From positions 3,205,199 to 3,269,198 of the forward strand of contig NZ_BSUO01000001.1 in the NCBI RefSeq assembly GCF_030161635.1: a stretch of 64,000 nucleotides of DNA, in the 5' to 3' direction. The DNA comes from Mobilicoccus caccae (GTDB lineage Bacteria; Actinomycetota; Actinomycetes; Actinomycetales; Dermatophilaceae). Position numbers and translations under genes: made by a program. The notes under the pieces are model-generated. The model had not been told where the DNA came from. It was given only the letters and a program-made list of their open reading frames with translations, and searched no databases. This document shows positions 9,179-18,837 of this stretch, piece by piece; within the stretch, counting starts at the first letter, position 1; every line of letters begins with the position of its first letter.

Positions 9179-10222
9179 GTGAGTCCCAACGCCCGCATCC
9201 CCCTGTCCATCCTCGACCTGGCGCCGGTCAGTGCCGGATCGAGCGCCGTCGACGCGCTGCGTGACAGCACGCTCCTGGCCCAGGAGGCCGAGCGGCTCGG
9301 TTATCACCGCTTCTGGATGGCCGAGCACCACGGCAGCGTCACGTTCGCCAGCTCCGCCACCTCGGTCCTGCTCGCGCACATCGCGAGTCACACCGAGTCG
9401 ATCCGCGTCGGGTCCGGCGGGGTCATGCTGCCCAACCACGCGCCGCTCATGGTCGCGGAGCACTACGGCACCCTCGCCACGCTCTACGGCGACCGCATCG
9501 ACCTCGGCCTCGGCCGGGCTCCGGGCACCGACCCCGTGACCGCCGCCGCGCTGCAACGGGGTTCCGGCGATCTGCGCGACTTCGCCACCGACGTGGCCGA
9601 TCTCGTCACCCTCCTCGGCGACCGGGAGGCTCCCGGTCGCGACGGGCTGCGGGTGCGCGCCCTGCCCGGGGAGGGCACGCACGTCCCGCTGTGGATGCTC
9701 GGCTCCTCCCTCGGCGGCGCCCAGGTCGCGGCCGTACTCGGCCTGCCGTTCTCGTTCGCCTCGCACTTCGCGCCCGACGCCATCGAGCAGGCCTTCGAGG
9801 TCTACCGCTCCGGGTTCAGCGCGGAGGCGCACACGGCGCAGATCTCCGAGCCGCACGTCATGGCCGGCGTCAACGTCATCTGCGCACCGACGACCGAGGA
9901 GGCCACCCACCTCGCCACCACGGCCCGCGCTATGCGCACCCGCATCATGAGCGGGCGTTCGGCGCCGCTCGACCCCCCGGGCGAGGACATGCTGCAGGAC
10001 CTGCGCGGGGCCTCCCCGCTGCGCATGCCGCAGCGGAGCAGCGCCCTGGAGACGTCGTTCACCGCCATCGGCACGCCGGAGGAGGTCGTGACGCAGTTGG
10101 ACACCCTCGTCGACCGCTACGACCTCGACGAACTCATCGTGACGACCTACACGTGGGATCCGCAGTTGCGCCGGCGCAGCTACGAACTCCTCGCCGACGC
10201 GTGGGGCCTCACCCCGCGCTGA
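9179..10222 (+). CDS. LLM-class flavin-dependent oxidoreductase
   Basis: A 347-residue bacterial luciferase-like monooxygenase of the MsnO8/alkanal monooxygenase-like type. Family features seen: [11 protein letters not shown] at the N-terminus, [12 protein letters not shown] (conserved WxAEHH), a [27 protein letters not shown] strand, [23 protein letters not shown], and the C-terminal IGTPEEV. Such enzymes use FMNH2 or F420 as cofactor; which one cannot be told here. The GTG at 9179 is where homology begins, but no clear ribosome site precedes it, so the start could be leaderless or further upstream. It overlaps the convergent next gene by 14 bp. Confidence 0.88.
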   Translation: MSPNARIPLSILDLAPVSAGSSAVDALRDSTLLAQEAERLGYHRFWMAEHHGSVTFASSATSVLLAHIASHTESIRVGSGGVMLPNHAPLMVAEHYGTLATLYGDRIDLGLGRAPGTDPVTAAALQRGSGDLRDFATDVADLVTLLGDREAPGRDGLRVRALPGEGTHVPLWMLGSSLGGAQVAAVLGLPFSFASHFAPDAIEQAFEVYRSGFSAEAHTAQISEPHVMAGVNVICAPTTEEATHLATTARAMRTRIMSGRSAPLDPPGEDMLQDLRGASPLRMPQRSSALETSFTAIGTPEEVVTQLDTLVDRYDLDELIVTTYTWDPQLRRRSYELLADAWGLTPR

Positions 10223-11272
10223 GGCCTTCCTGCTCCAGTGCGAGGGCGAACCGTGCCCGCGCCCGCTGCCACACCTCCCCGTCGGGGAGGGTGAGCAGCG
10301 TCGCTAGGAGGTCCGCGGAGTAGGTGGCCGCCGCCTCGGCGGGCAGGAGCGAGGGCAGGTTGTCGATGGCGATCATCCGCACCGCCGGGCGACCACTCGC
10401 GTCGTCCGCCGGGCGGATCTCGCGCACCGGCTCCTGCCAGGTCGTGATGTCGTCGTAGATCGGCAACAGGTTGAGGTCGGAGGTGACGTCGCAGGTCACG
10501 TCACTGATGACCGACAGACGCCGTGACGGGGCGTCGAGGTCCTCCTCGGTGACGAACGGCGGCGCGGGCGAACTCACCATGACGCAGTTGACGAGGATGT
10601 CGTGACCGAGCAGGGCGGCCTTGTCGAGGTCGCGGGTCTCGGCGAGGTCCCAGCGGGTGGGCTCGATGCCGGCGGCGACGAGCGCGTCGCACGCGCCCCG
10701 TCCGCTGCGCCCGAGCGCCCCGACCACCAGGGCCCGGACCACCGGGCCGTCCGCCCCTTGGCGCAGCAGGGCGTCGAGGTCGGCCTTGGACCGACGCTGC
10801 ATGTCGGGTTCGAGCAGGCCACGGTGTTCGAGGACCGCCAGCGCCGCGCCGACGTACCCGGCCCAGTAGCCGAACGCCGCCACCCGTCGGCCGTCGGCGT
10901 CGACGAGGTACTCGAGGTCGAGCAACGTGCCTCCGCCCTCGACGAAGCGCGACAGCAGTGCGCGGGCACCGTGCTGACCCTTGAAGGCGTGACCGAAGTA
11001 GATGTGGTCGCGCAGCGGGGAGTCCCCTCCGGCAACTCCTTGAGGCCGACGACGATCGCGTCGGCCGGGGCGTCGACCCAGGAACCCGTCGGCGCCGGCT
11101 CGCACCCGGCGCGCACGTACTCCTCGAGGGCGAACGCCCGCTGAGGACAGTCTTCGACGACGATGCGGAACCCGGCGTCGATCAGGGCGGCGGCGCTTCT
11201 CGGCGAGATGGCCGACCGACCCTCACCCCTGCGGGTCTCGTCACGGAGCCAGAGAACGGGGCGACCGCTCAT
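10209..11272 (-). CDS. saccharopine dehydrogenase-like protein (frameshifted here)
   Basis: An NAD-linked lysine-forming saccharopine dehydrogenase/alanine dehydrogenase N-terminal-type protein, about 354 residues once repaired. The N-terminal part ([45 protein letters not shown]) and the C-terminal part ([33 protein letters not shown] with its Rossmann-type turn, [38 protein letters not shown]) are in different frames. They rejoin if one base is added to the C run at 11024-11027. All expected motifs survive, arguing against decay. In actinobacteria the substrate is unproven; lysine catabolism is the family expectation. Confidence 0.82.
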
Positions 11273-11316
11273 GGCGCCCTCCTTCGCGGGTGCGGGTCAG
11301 GGTCGTGCCGAGCTTG

Positions 11317-12159
11317 TCACAGGTCGGGGCCGGCGAGCGCGCCCGGCTGCACGCGGATCCGTCGGTCGTTCAAGACCGGGAAGGACGCCCGTGCCGCGCG
11401 CAGCTCGTCGAGGTCGACGTCGACGACGAGAACCCCCGGTCCGGTACCGGCGACGGCCAGGTCGGTTCCGGCAGGATCGACCACCGCGCTGCGGCCGGCC
11501 ATCTGCGTCTTCCCGTCGGTCCCCACGGCGCTCGCGCCCACGACCAGGGCCTGGTCCTCGACGGCGCGGGCCCGGAGCAGGACCTCCCACGCACGGGCCC
11601 GGATCTGCGGCCACGACGCCGGGACGACGAACGCCTCGGCCCCCTCGTCGACCATGGCGCGGAAGAGTTCGGGAAAGCGGAGGTCGTAGCAGGTGGCCAG
11701 CCCGGTGCGCAGGGTCGTGCCGTCGCGCAGCGGGAGGTCGACGACGCCGATCTGGGTGCCCGGCGCCAGGATCTCCGCCTCCAGCCCGCCCGCCCGCATC
11801 CGGTGGATCTTGCGGTAGGTCGCCAGCAGATCGCCGTCGCGACCCAGCACGACGGCGGTGTTGTAGAGGCGGTCGTCGGCGGCCCGCTCGATGAGGGCGC
11901 CGAGGTGGACCACGGTGTCGAGGCTGCGGGCGAGCCCGGCCATGGCGGCGACGATCGGGCCGTCGAGGGCCTCGGCCCGCTCCTGCCAGGTGCGGGGCCG
12001 GAACGCCCCGACCGGCCACAACTCGGGCAGGACGAGAAGGTCGATCTCCTCACCCCGCAGGTGGTCGCCCACCCAGGACGCGACCGCGTCGACCTGCTCG
12101 ACCACCGACGGCCGCTCGCCGTCGTAGGTCGTCTGGACCACCGCGATGCGCATGCTCAC
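11317..12159 (-). CDS. carbon-nitrogen hydrolase (nitrilase superfamily)
   Basis: 280 residues of the Nit/omega-amidase-like branch. The catalytic triad is visible in order: Glu in LVLPELWP, Lys in TYRKIHRM, and Cys in ATCYDLRFPELFRAMVDEGAE. It would hydrolyse a C-N bond in an amide or carbamoyl substrate; omega-amidase and deaminated-glutathione amidase are the nearest expectations. The ATG at 12159 overlaps the stop of the upstream copper/membrane gene by 4 bp (ATGA), implying translational coupling, though the two functions do not obviously relate. Confidence 0.9.
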   Translation of the reverse strand: MSMRIAVVQTTYDGERPSVVEQVDAVASWVGDHLRGEEIDLLVLPELWPVGAFRPRTWQERAEALDGPIVAAMAGLARSLDTVVHLGALIERAADDRLYNTAVVLGRDGDLLATYRKIHRMRAGGLEAEILAPGTQIGVVDLPLRDGTTLRTGLATCYDLRFPELFRAMVDEGAEAFVVPASWPQIRARAWEVLLRARAVEDQALVVGASAVGTDGKTQMAGRSAVVDPAGTDLAVAGTGPGVLVVDVDLDELRAARASFPVLNDRRIRVQPGALAGPDL

Positions 12160-14204
12160 CGCCCGTGTCCGGGGTGACGGGCCCGGTAGCGGGCGTCCTC
12201 CGCCTCGTCGGCTCGGCGCATGGCCTCACCCCGCGCGCGCATGGCCTCGTTGTACGCCTCGAGCTCCGCGTCGTCGTCGCGGGCGGCCTGCCGGTCGCGG
12301 CGTTTGGCCTCGCTCTCGTCCGAGCGCATCCACGTCAGGGCCACGAGCAGCGCGAGGAACAGCATCGGGATCTCCCCGATCCCCCACGTGATCCCGCCTC
12401 CGGTCTGCTGGTCGGCGAGCAGGTCACCGACCCACGGCAGGGCGAGCTGGGTGAAGTAGTCCTCGGCGAGCAGCGTCGTCATCGAGATGATCGCCACCCC
12501 GAAGAAGGCGTGGAACGACATCGTGGCGAAGAGCAGCACGAGCCGCAGCGACGGCGCCCACCGCTTGGGTCCGGGATCGATGCCGATGAGGGCCCAGCTG
12601 AACACGTACCCGGCGAGCATGAAGTGCACGATCATCGCCATGTGGCCGACGTGGGTGCGCAGCGCGAGCTCGAACAGGTCCGAGAAGTAGAAGAGGTACA
12701 GGCTGCCCGCGAAGTTGGCCCCCGCCACGACGGGGTTGGCCCAGAAGCTCATCCAGCGCGAGTGGGCGGTGGCGAGCATGATCTCGCGCGGCCCCATCGT
12801 CTTGTCCCGCCGGGCCGCCAGCGCGCGTGAGGCGAGGGTGAGTGGTGCACCGAAGGCCAGCAGCGGCGGCACGCCCATCGTCAGCGTCATGTGCATGAGC
12901 ATGTGACCGGAGAACGTGAGGCGGCCGTAGATGCCGGGAGCGCCGCTGGTGGTCCACACGAACAGGGCCCAGCCGAGGATCCACAGCACCGTCCGGTGCC
13001 ACGGCCAGACATCGCCCCGGCGGTGCAGTCGCACGACGCCCGCGACGTACAGGCCCACCGCGAGCACCGAGGCCGCGAAGAAGATCCAGTCGATCCGGAA
13101 CATCGTCAGCCAGTCCAGCGTCGAGGGCGGGCCGGGGTCGGGGTAGCCGGTGAGAGAAGTGACGATGTCGGGAGATTCCCGCTGCGGCACCGGCGGTGCG
13201 CTGCGCGACAGGGCGACGGCGACACCCATCGCCAGCGCCATGAGCGTGATCTCCAGGGCGGCGAGACGGGCGAAGATCCGTCCGTCACGATCGTCACCGG
13301 TCAGCCGCTGCAGGAGCGAGGAGCGCATCCGCCAGCCGGCGAGACCGAGGAGCACGAACGCGACGACCTTGACCACGACCAACATCCCGTAGGGCGTGGC
13401 CAGGCCGGAGTCACCCGAGATCCGCAGTGAGGCGTTGACCACGCCGGAGACCGCGATGCCGCCGTAGGCCCAGATCGCCAGGTGGGAGTAGCGGTGGGCG
13501 ACGACCGGAAGGTCCTGCCCGAGGGTCGGCCGGAGGATGACGAGGGCGGCCAACCCGCCCATCCACACCGCGGCCGCGGCCATGTGCACGGCGATCGAGT
13601 TGACCGCGGTGTCGTGGGCCGCGGCACCGGCGGAGTGACCGATGAGCGCGAGGACCAGCATCGCGACGACGCCGAGGGCGGCCGCCCACGTGATGGAGGT
13701 CGGGGTGCGGGCGCCGGCGGCGAGCAGCGTGGCGGCCAGCGCGATGAGGGTGCTGATGAAGAGCGTGCGGAAGTACTCGAACTCCCAGATCACCGAGGAG
13801 ACCTGCGCGCCGAACATCGGGTCCGTGACGTGGACGCCCGAGAGGTTGGAGATCGACAGGATCGTCAGGGCCAGTGAGGCGAGGACCCACACGGACCCGG
13901 TGACCGTGGCGATGCGGCAGGCGGTCCGGCGACGGTCGGTGGAGTTGCGCTCGGGCACGATGGTGCCCGCCAGCAGGAGCAGACCGATGGTGATCGAGGC
14001 GGACACGTCGAGGGTGGTACGGGCCACGGGCACACCCCAGCGGGCGAGCGCCCCACCGTCGGCGAACCCGGCCGCCCCCTCGAACACGCCTCCGACCTGG
14101 CCCGCGACGATCAACGCCACCAGCGCGATCACTCCCGCCAGGCCCGTGACGGCGACCCGCGGCGAGGCATGGCGTGAACTGCGCGTCCGCTCCGAGATGG
14201 CCAT
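12156..14204 (-). CDS. CopD/CtaG fusion membrane protein
   Basis: About 682 residues with many hydrophobic helices. The N-terminal half resembles the CopD copper-resistance domain (AVHMAAAAVWMGGLAALVIL, GMLVVVKVVAFVLLGLAGWRMR). The C-terminal half is a cytochrome-c-oxidase assembly factor CtaG-like domain (SGHMLMHMTLTMGVPPLLAFGAPLTL, FMLAGYVFSWALIGIDPGP, SFHAFFGVAII) with several membrane His and Met residues suited to copper binding. It probably moves or holds copper in the membrane for oxidase assembly or resistance. A cytoplasmic acidic/basic tail ends the protein. The start at 14204 gives a standard N-terminus; longer upstream reading overlaps the divergent gene. Confidence 0.88.
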   Translation of the reverse strand: MAISERTRSSRHASPRVAVTGLAGVIALVALIVAGQVGGVFEGAAGFADGGALARWGVPVARTTLDVSASITIGLLLLAGTIVPERNSTDRRRTACRIATVTGSVWVLASLALTILSISNLSGVHVTDPMFGAQVSSVIWEFEYFRTLFISTLIALAATLLAAGARTPTSITWAAALGVVAMLVLALIGHSAGAAAHDTAVNSIAVHMAAAAVWMGGLAALVILRPTLGQDLPVVAHRYSHLAIWAYGGIAVSGVVNASLRISGDSGLATPYGMLVVVKVVAFVLLGLAGWRMRSSLLQRLTGDDRDGRIFARLAALEITLMALAMGVAVALSRSAPPVPQRESPDIVTSLTGYPDPGPPSTLDWLTMFRIDWIFFAASVLAVGLYVAGVVRLHRRGDVWPWHRTVLWILGWALFVWTTSGAPGIYGRLTFSGHMLMHMTLTMGVPPLLAFGAPLTLASRALAARRDKTMGPREIMLATAHSRWMSFWANPVVAGANFAGSLYLFYFSDLFELALRTHVGHMAMIVHFMLAGYVFSWALIGIDPGPKRWAPSLRLVLLFATMSFHAFFGVAIISMTTLLAEDYFTQLALPWVGDLLADQQTGGGITWGIGEIPMLFLALLVALTWMRSDESEAKRRDRQAARDDDAELEAYNEAMRARGEAMRRADEAEDARYRARHPGHGR

Positions 14205-14231
14205 GACGCCCAGCCTAGTTAGGGTGAGGGC

Positions 14232-15110
14232 ATGCCTATGCACCCGGCCGCTCCCGAAGAACTGTCCGGACTCGTCGACGCGTACACCCAGACGGCCCAG
14301 GCCATCATGGATCTCGCCTACCCCTGCTCGGACGCCGACTTCGCCAAGCCCACCGAGTGCCCGGGCTGGACCGTCAAGGACCAGCTCTCGCACGTCGTCG
14401 CGCTCGAGGCGATGCTCATCGGACGCCCCGACCCCGAGGTCGACGTGCCCGCCTACGAGCACGTGCGCAACGACACCGGGCGCCTGATGGAGCGGGGAGT
14501 GGAGCTGCGGCGCGAGCGTCCGGACGCCGAAGTCGTCCAGGAGATGCAGCAGGTCCTCGCTCGGCGGCTGGGTCAGCTCAAGGACCTCAAGGACCACGAG
14601 CCCGAGAACCTCGACGAGGCCGAGATGGACAGTCCGCTGGGTCGCGTTCCCCTGCTCCGGGGTCTGACGCTGCGCATCTGCGACCTGTGGGTGCACGAGC
14701 AGGACATCCGCGCCGCGCTCGGACGTCCGGGCAACCTGGACTCCGCCGCGGCGGCCGTGTTCACCCAGAGCGTGCTCGACGCGCTGCCGATGATCGTGGT
14801 CAAGCGCGCCGGGGTGCAGCCGGGCCGAGTGGTCATGGTCGAGCTCACCGGGCCCGTCGTGGCCCGCGCCGGTGTGCGGGTCGAGAAGGACGAGAACGGC
14901 GAGCCGCACGGCCACCTCATGTTCACCGGCGGCACCGACGAGACCGGCCCCATCCCGGTCATCGGCAAGACGACAAGCATCCAGATGAGCACCGACGCCT
15001 TCACCCGCCGCGCCGCGGGCCGCCGCAGCACCGACGACCTGCACTACAGCGTCCACGGCGACGACCAGGTAGCCCGCCGGGTGCTCGACGCACTCGTCGT
15101 CACCCCCTGA
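14232..15110 (+). CDS. maleylpyruvate isomerase family mycothiol-dependent enzyme
   Basis: 292 residues with an N-terminal MDMPI/DinB-like metal-binding domain. Seen: TECPGWTVKDQLSHVVALEAMLIG, where the His after LS is the usual ligand, then LRICDLWVHEQDIRAALGRPG supplying the second conserved His-Glu-x-Asp. The C-terminal part is an SCP2-like sterol-carrier-type domain (VELTGPVVARAGV to the end). The family uses mycothiol as cofactor or thiol donor; the actual substrate is unknown. The ATG at 14232 is preceded by GGGTGAGGG. The gene is divergent from the CopD/CtaG gene with only a 27-bp gap, so the promoters overlap. Confidence 0.87.
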   Translation: MPMHPAAPEELSGLVDAYTQTAQAIMDLAYPCSDADFAKPTECPGWTVKDQLSHVVALEAMLIGRPDPEVDVPAYEHVRNDTGRLMERGVELRRERPDAEVVQEMQQVLARRLGQLKDLKDHEPENLDEAEMDSPLGRVPLLRGLTLRICDLWVHEQDIRAALGRPGNLDSAAAAVFTQSVLDALPMIVVKRAGVQPGRVVMVELTGPVVARAGVRVEKDENGEPHGHLMFTGGTDETGPIPVIGKTTSIQMSTDAFTRRAAGRRSTDDLHYSVHGDDQVARRVLDALVVTP

Positions 15111-15140
15111 GACATCGGGCGCGTGTCACCGCGCGCACCC

Positions 15141-15177
15141 TCAACCGTGCGGAGCCTCCCGAAGAGTTCACGGTTGA
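15141..15177. repeat. 9-bp inverted repeat in intergenic region
   Basis: TCAACCGTG (15141-15149) and CACGGTTGA (15169-15177) are perfect inverted repeats separated by 19 bp, in the 213-bp gap between two convergent genes. The right arm runs into TTGACA. This could be a weak terminator stem or a dimeric operator. Nothing else is seen in 15111-15323. Confidence 0.5.
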
Positions 15178-15323
15178 CACATACGAGAATGCCCTCTTAC
15201 GCGACTCGGATCGGACGTCGAAATCCAGATCTCACCGCTCAAGAGGGCAATTCTCACCAGAACGCCACACTGACGCCACCGCCGGCCCACGGTGGGTCAG
15301 TGGGCACAGCGCATGGTTTCCCT

Positions 15324-15569
15324 TTACTTCGCACCGGAGTTCGAGGGCGGGCGGTTCCCGGACATCCTTCTTCTTTCCTCGCGAGTGAGCTTGCGCGCTG
15401 AACCCCAGTTCGGATTGACACCGCGTCGCGTGAGGAGATCCCTCTCCTCAGGTGTGATTCGTCTGATGCGTCCCGCACGCACCCCTCGCCAGATCATGAC
15501 GATGAAAAGGACCACGATGACGACAGCAATGCCGACGCTCAGGACCGTGGTCATCTGCGCCTCACTCAT
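15324..15569 (-). CDS. small single-pass membrane protein
   Basis: 81 residues from an ATG at 15569 (MSEAQMTTV), preceded by GAGGGG about 10 bp upstream. One strongly hydrophobic helix (VLSVGIAVVIVVLFIVMIW, about residues 8-26) is followed by an Arg-rich cytoplasmic tail with RRITPEERDLLTRRGVNPNWGSARKL. I do not recognise the family. The charged tail with RxxxxEERxxL patterns resembles short actinobacterial hypothetical proteins. No operon partner. Confidence 0.6.
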   Translation of the reverse strand: MSEAQMTTVLSVGIAVVIVVLFIVMIWRGVRAGRIRRITPEERDLLTRRGVNPNWGSARKLTREERRRMSGNRPPSNSGAK

Positions 15570-16008
15570 GTGCTCATGCCCCTCTGACGCGATTCGGCTC
15601 GCTTCGACCAAGACTCTCGTCAGACATCGTCGCTGACGTCGGGCCGTTCCGGACACCCCTCCGGCTGAATAGTGAAACCAATCGGCGGTTGAGGCCGGCC
15701 GAGAAGAGCCGTCCGTCGCGGAATGCGACGTGGCCGCGCCACCGACGCACCGTTGCGTGCGTCTCGATGGGCGGACTGCTCCACGCACGTCGACCGGCCG
15801 GCGGTTTCTCCTGTGCCCCAGCGACGGACATGAGCCCTTCACACCGGCTTCGGCGGACGCATACCCGCGTAGTTGGACGCTCGAACGAGTGCGCCCTAGC
15901 GTTGATGACAGCGGCGGGGGACCGCATCCACGGATCCAGGCGTTTCGGGCTGGTCTCGGACCTCACGCACCGCGTGACTGCCGATCCTCGACCCTGAAAG
16001 GCCGCCCG
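15570..16008. other. 439-bp intergenic region
   Basis: No convincing gene is seen on either strand between the small membrane protein and the GH26-like gene. The right part holds a promoter candidate for the glycosidase (15873-15902). The rest is unremarkable, slightly lower in GC than the flanking genes. Confidence 0.6.
15873..15902 (+). promoter_or_regulatory. candidate promoter of the GH26-like gene
   Basis: TTGGAC (15873-15878) and TAGCGT (15897-15902) are spaced 18 bp apart, about 107 bp before the start codon on the same strand. Match to primary-sigma hexamers by eye only. Confidence 0.4.
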
Positions 16009-17139
16009 ATGGCTCTGCGCCTATCTCCCTTCCGTCGCCGGGCCCGTCGGCCTGCCCGCGTCGGGACGATCCTCACGACGGGCCTGACCCTCGGGCTCGG
16101 CGCCGTCGCTGTGATCCCCGTGAACACGGCGGCCGCCACCCCGACAGCCGCGGAGGCGAGATCGGCCGAGAGCGTCGGCGCCACCCGGGCCGCAGCCCGC
16201 GCCAAGGGCGCGGCAGCCCGCCGTCACCTCGGGACTCCCGTCAGCAAGAAGCGGTGGCATTCCGGCGCGTGGGTCGGTGGGCACATGAGTGCGGAGCGCA
16301 CCAACCGTTGGGGTGCGTGGCGTGGCGCCGTCAACGACGTCACGCTGACGTTCCCCGAGTACGCGACGTGGAAGACCATGGGCGACTCGGCCTGGCACGT
16401 CGACACGTTCAAGGGGGCGACGGGTCGCCTCGTCTACGGGCTGCCCCTGCTGCCCCGCGAGGCCCAGCCGGCCCAGCTCAAGGACGTCGCCGCGGGCAGG
16501 CACGACGCGACGTTCCGCAAGATCGCACGCGATCTGCGCACCCGGGGCCGCGGCGACGCCGTCGTCAAGATCGGGTGGGAGGCCAACGGCTCGTGGACCG
16601 CCTACCGCTCGACGACCGCGAACGCGGCCCGGTACCGGGCGGCGTGGCGCCGGGTCGCGAAAGTCATGGCCACGGAGTCGCCTGCGTTGGTCCTCAGCTT
16701 CGAGATCAACTGCGGCTCACAGTTGAAGGGGCAGAGGAACCGCATCGACAGCCTCACCCGCCTCTACCCCGGCGACGACGTCGTCGACCTCGTCGGATGC
16801 TCCGCCTACGACTGGGCGTCCCTCGGCGCGACGACGGAGCGGCAGTGGCGTTCGGCCCTACGGCCGGCGCGCAGCCCCGGCCTCGCGGACGTCGCGGCCT
16901 TCGCCCGCGCCCGCGGCAAGGGCCTGTCGATCTCGGAGTGGGGTCTGGCCTCCACGAGCCGCGGTGGCCACGGCGACAACCCGTTCTACCTCCGCAAGAT
17001 GAAGCAGTTCTTCGACGCGAACGCCGACATCCTCGTCCTCGAGATGTACTTCAACGAGGCCACGACGATGGGCAACTCGCTGTGGCCAGAGACGCCCCAG
17101 AACCCGCGCGCCGCCGCCGTCTACCGGCAGCTCTGGTAG
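16009..17139 (+). CDS. secreted glycoside hydrolase, GH26-like
   Basis: 376 residues. An Arg-rich n-region and hydrophobic core (TILTTGLTLGLGAVAVIP) ending near NTAAA form a Sec signal peptide. The catalytic domain has the two expected glutamates: the acid/base in KIGWEANGSW and the nucleophile in LSISEWGLAS. Supporting segments are VLSFEINCGSQ and DVVDLVGCSAYDW. GH26 enzymes are mainly beta-mannanases and lichenases, so an extracellular polysaccharide is the likely substrate, though distant GH5/GH39-like clans share the layout. The ATG at 16009 follows CTGAAAGG. No transport genes accompany it. Confidence 0.78.
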   Translation: MALRLSPFRRRARRPARVGTILTTGLTLGLGAVAVIPVNTAAATPTAAEARSAESVGATRAAARAKGAAARRHLGTPVSKKRWHSGAWVGGHMSAERTNRWGAWRGAVNDVTLTFPEYATWKTMGDSAWHVDTFKGATGRLVYGLPLLPREAQPAQLKDVAAGRHDATFRKIARDLRTRGRGDAVVKIGWEANGSWTAYRSTTANAARYRAAWRRVAKVMATESPALVLSFEINCGSQLKGQRNRIDSLTRLYPGDDVVDLVGCSAYDWASLGATTERQWRSALRPARSPGLADVAAFARARGKGLSISEWGLASTSRGGHGDNPFYLRKMKQFFDANADILVLEMYFNEATTMGNSLWPETPQNPRAAAVYRQLW

Positions 17140-17177
17140 GCACCGGGCCGTGGCGGCGTGCCGTTCCGCATCGGTGG

Positions 17178-18637
17178 TCAGTGGCGGGCGGCGAGGCCGG
17201 TGACGGCGGCGACCCCCAGCACGCTGCGGGGGTCGTAGCCCGTGCGCCACAGGCCTCCGTGGGCCGCGTGCGCGGCCTCGTCCTGCCACGGGTGCTCGCG
17301 GGCCGGGATGCCTGCGCACAGGTCGTACACCAGCAGCGCTGCCATGAGGGTGTTGCTCGTGGCGGGCTCGAACACCTCGACCCCGAAGCGGTGGGCGCCG
17401 GAGTACGCCGCCGCGAGCGCACGGTTCTTGACCACCGACCTCGTGCGGGTCGGTGGCGCCACCCCGAAGGCGACCTGTGTTCCGGCGGCGCGGGCCGACG
17501 TCGCCCGCCACCGGTGGATCCGCTTGGCCAGCAGGTAGTTCGGGCCCTGTTGGGCCACGACGCTGTCGGTGATGCCGGGCTCTCCGGCCCCGGAGGTGTA
17601 GCCGGGCCGGTACAACGACTGGAGGCTGAGCATCCGCACCCCGGCGCTCAGGAGGCGAGCGCGCCGCCCCTGGAACCGCTCCTGTGAATGCTCGACGGCC
17701 TCCCGCGGGACGACGAACACGTCGGTCGGTGTGGCCAGGTAGGCCAGGGCCACGTCGTCGCGACGCCGCAGCAGACGCTCGGTGAGGGCGTCGGTCGCCG
17801 CGGAGAGACGCAGGTTGGTCGCGCCGTCGGCGTACACGTAGTTGCCGAGGACCAGGGGCCCCTCGATCGACTCGATCCAGTCGGCGATGCGCGGCAGGTC
17901 GTGCAGGAGATCGGCACCGGCGCGCTCCTCGATCTCGCGGGAGTCCTCGGACTGCACGGGAACCCGCAGCGTGCCGGCGTACCGCCGCACGTCGGGCACG
18001 AGGCGCCGCCACAGGTCGGGCCGCGGCAGATCGACGGCGGCGACGGCGGCCCCCACCGCAGCAGCGAGCGCAACGGACCCATCTCCGAGGTCGCGCCGAG
18101 CACGACGGCCGTGCGTCCGGGCAGGCGCAGCCAGTGGGGGTTGGACTGGACGGCGTCCACGGCCTCGGCGACGTCGGGTTCGACGATCCCGCGCTCGACC
18201 CACCCCTCGAGGTGTCGGTGCAGGTCGTCGCCCGCGAGCCGGCGGCCACGGTAGGGCACGGAGAGCTCGGTCTCCGGTGCGCCGGCACCCACCACGGTCT
18301 CGGTCGACAGCGGCGGCGTCTCGGGCGCCGAGGTCGCGAGGCGCTCGCGCAGACCCGTCTCGACCCCGTCGTCCCCGATCCAGCGCATCCGGGCGGACAC
18401 CGATGCCAGCCCGTCCTCGGCGATGCGTCGGGCGTCGTCGGCGCTGCCCAACCCCGCCTCGACGAGCCGGTGGAAGTGGGCGCCGTATCCCTTGCGCCAG
18501 TCGGGCTCGGCCTCGGCGCGCACCGCACCCTGCCGGTCGACGCCGCGCAGCGCGTCGGCCACGACCGCCCGACCGAGGGCCGAGGTGCGACGTCGCGCAC
18601 CCTCCAGAGGGACCACGACACCGGTGGAATCGCTCAT
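17178..18637 (-). CDS. Rossmann-fold protein of unknown function (frameshifted here)
   Basis: About 486 residues if the frame is repaired. The ATG at 18637 (MSDSTGVVVPLEG) opens an Arg/Ala-rich helical N-terminus, followed by LPGRTAVVLGATSEMGPLRSLLRWG, a nucleotide-binding beta-alpha-beta turn. The frame then breaks at the C run 18050-18054; one added base continues as AAVGAAVAAVDLPRPDLWRRL. The rest (LLHDLPRIADWIESIEGPLVLGNYVYADG, VALAYLATPTDVFVVP) is conserved-looking. It resembles long hypothetical Rossmann proteins in actinobacteria; I cannot give a reaction. Confidence 0.65.
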
Positions 18638-18837
18638 GGACCCCAGCGTGGCACGCCGGCCGGCGAGATATTCGCTCGCGCGGCCCGGATGCCCGGACGT
18701 ATTCTGGCGGCGATGCTCTCCTGACACTCGCGACCGTCCCGCGCCCGAGGCGCCGACGTCCTTGCCCACACCGATGGGTCACGTGGACGTGCGGCATCCG
18801 CCCGGCGGGATCGACTCCCCCCGCAAAGGCTCCACCC

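Noticed and set aside
11163..15388. Long open frames antisense to the nitrilase, CopD/CtaG and MDMPI genes
   Set aside because: In about 70% GC DNA, antisense frames stay open by chance; these are Arg/Pro/Ala-rich and match no family.
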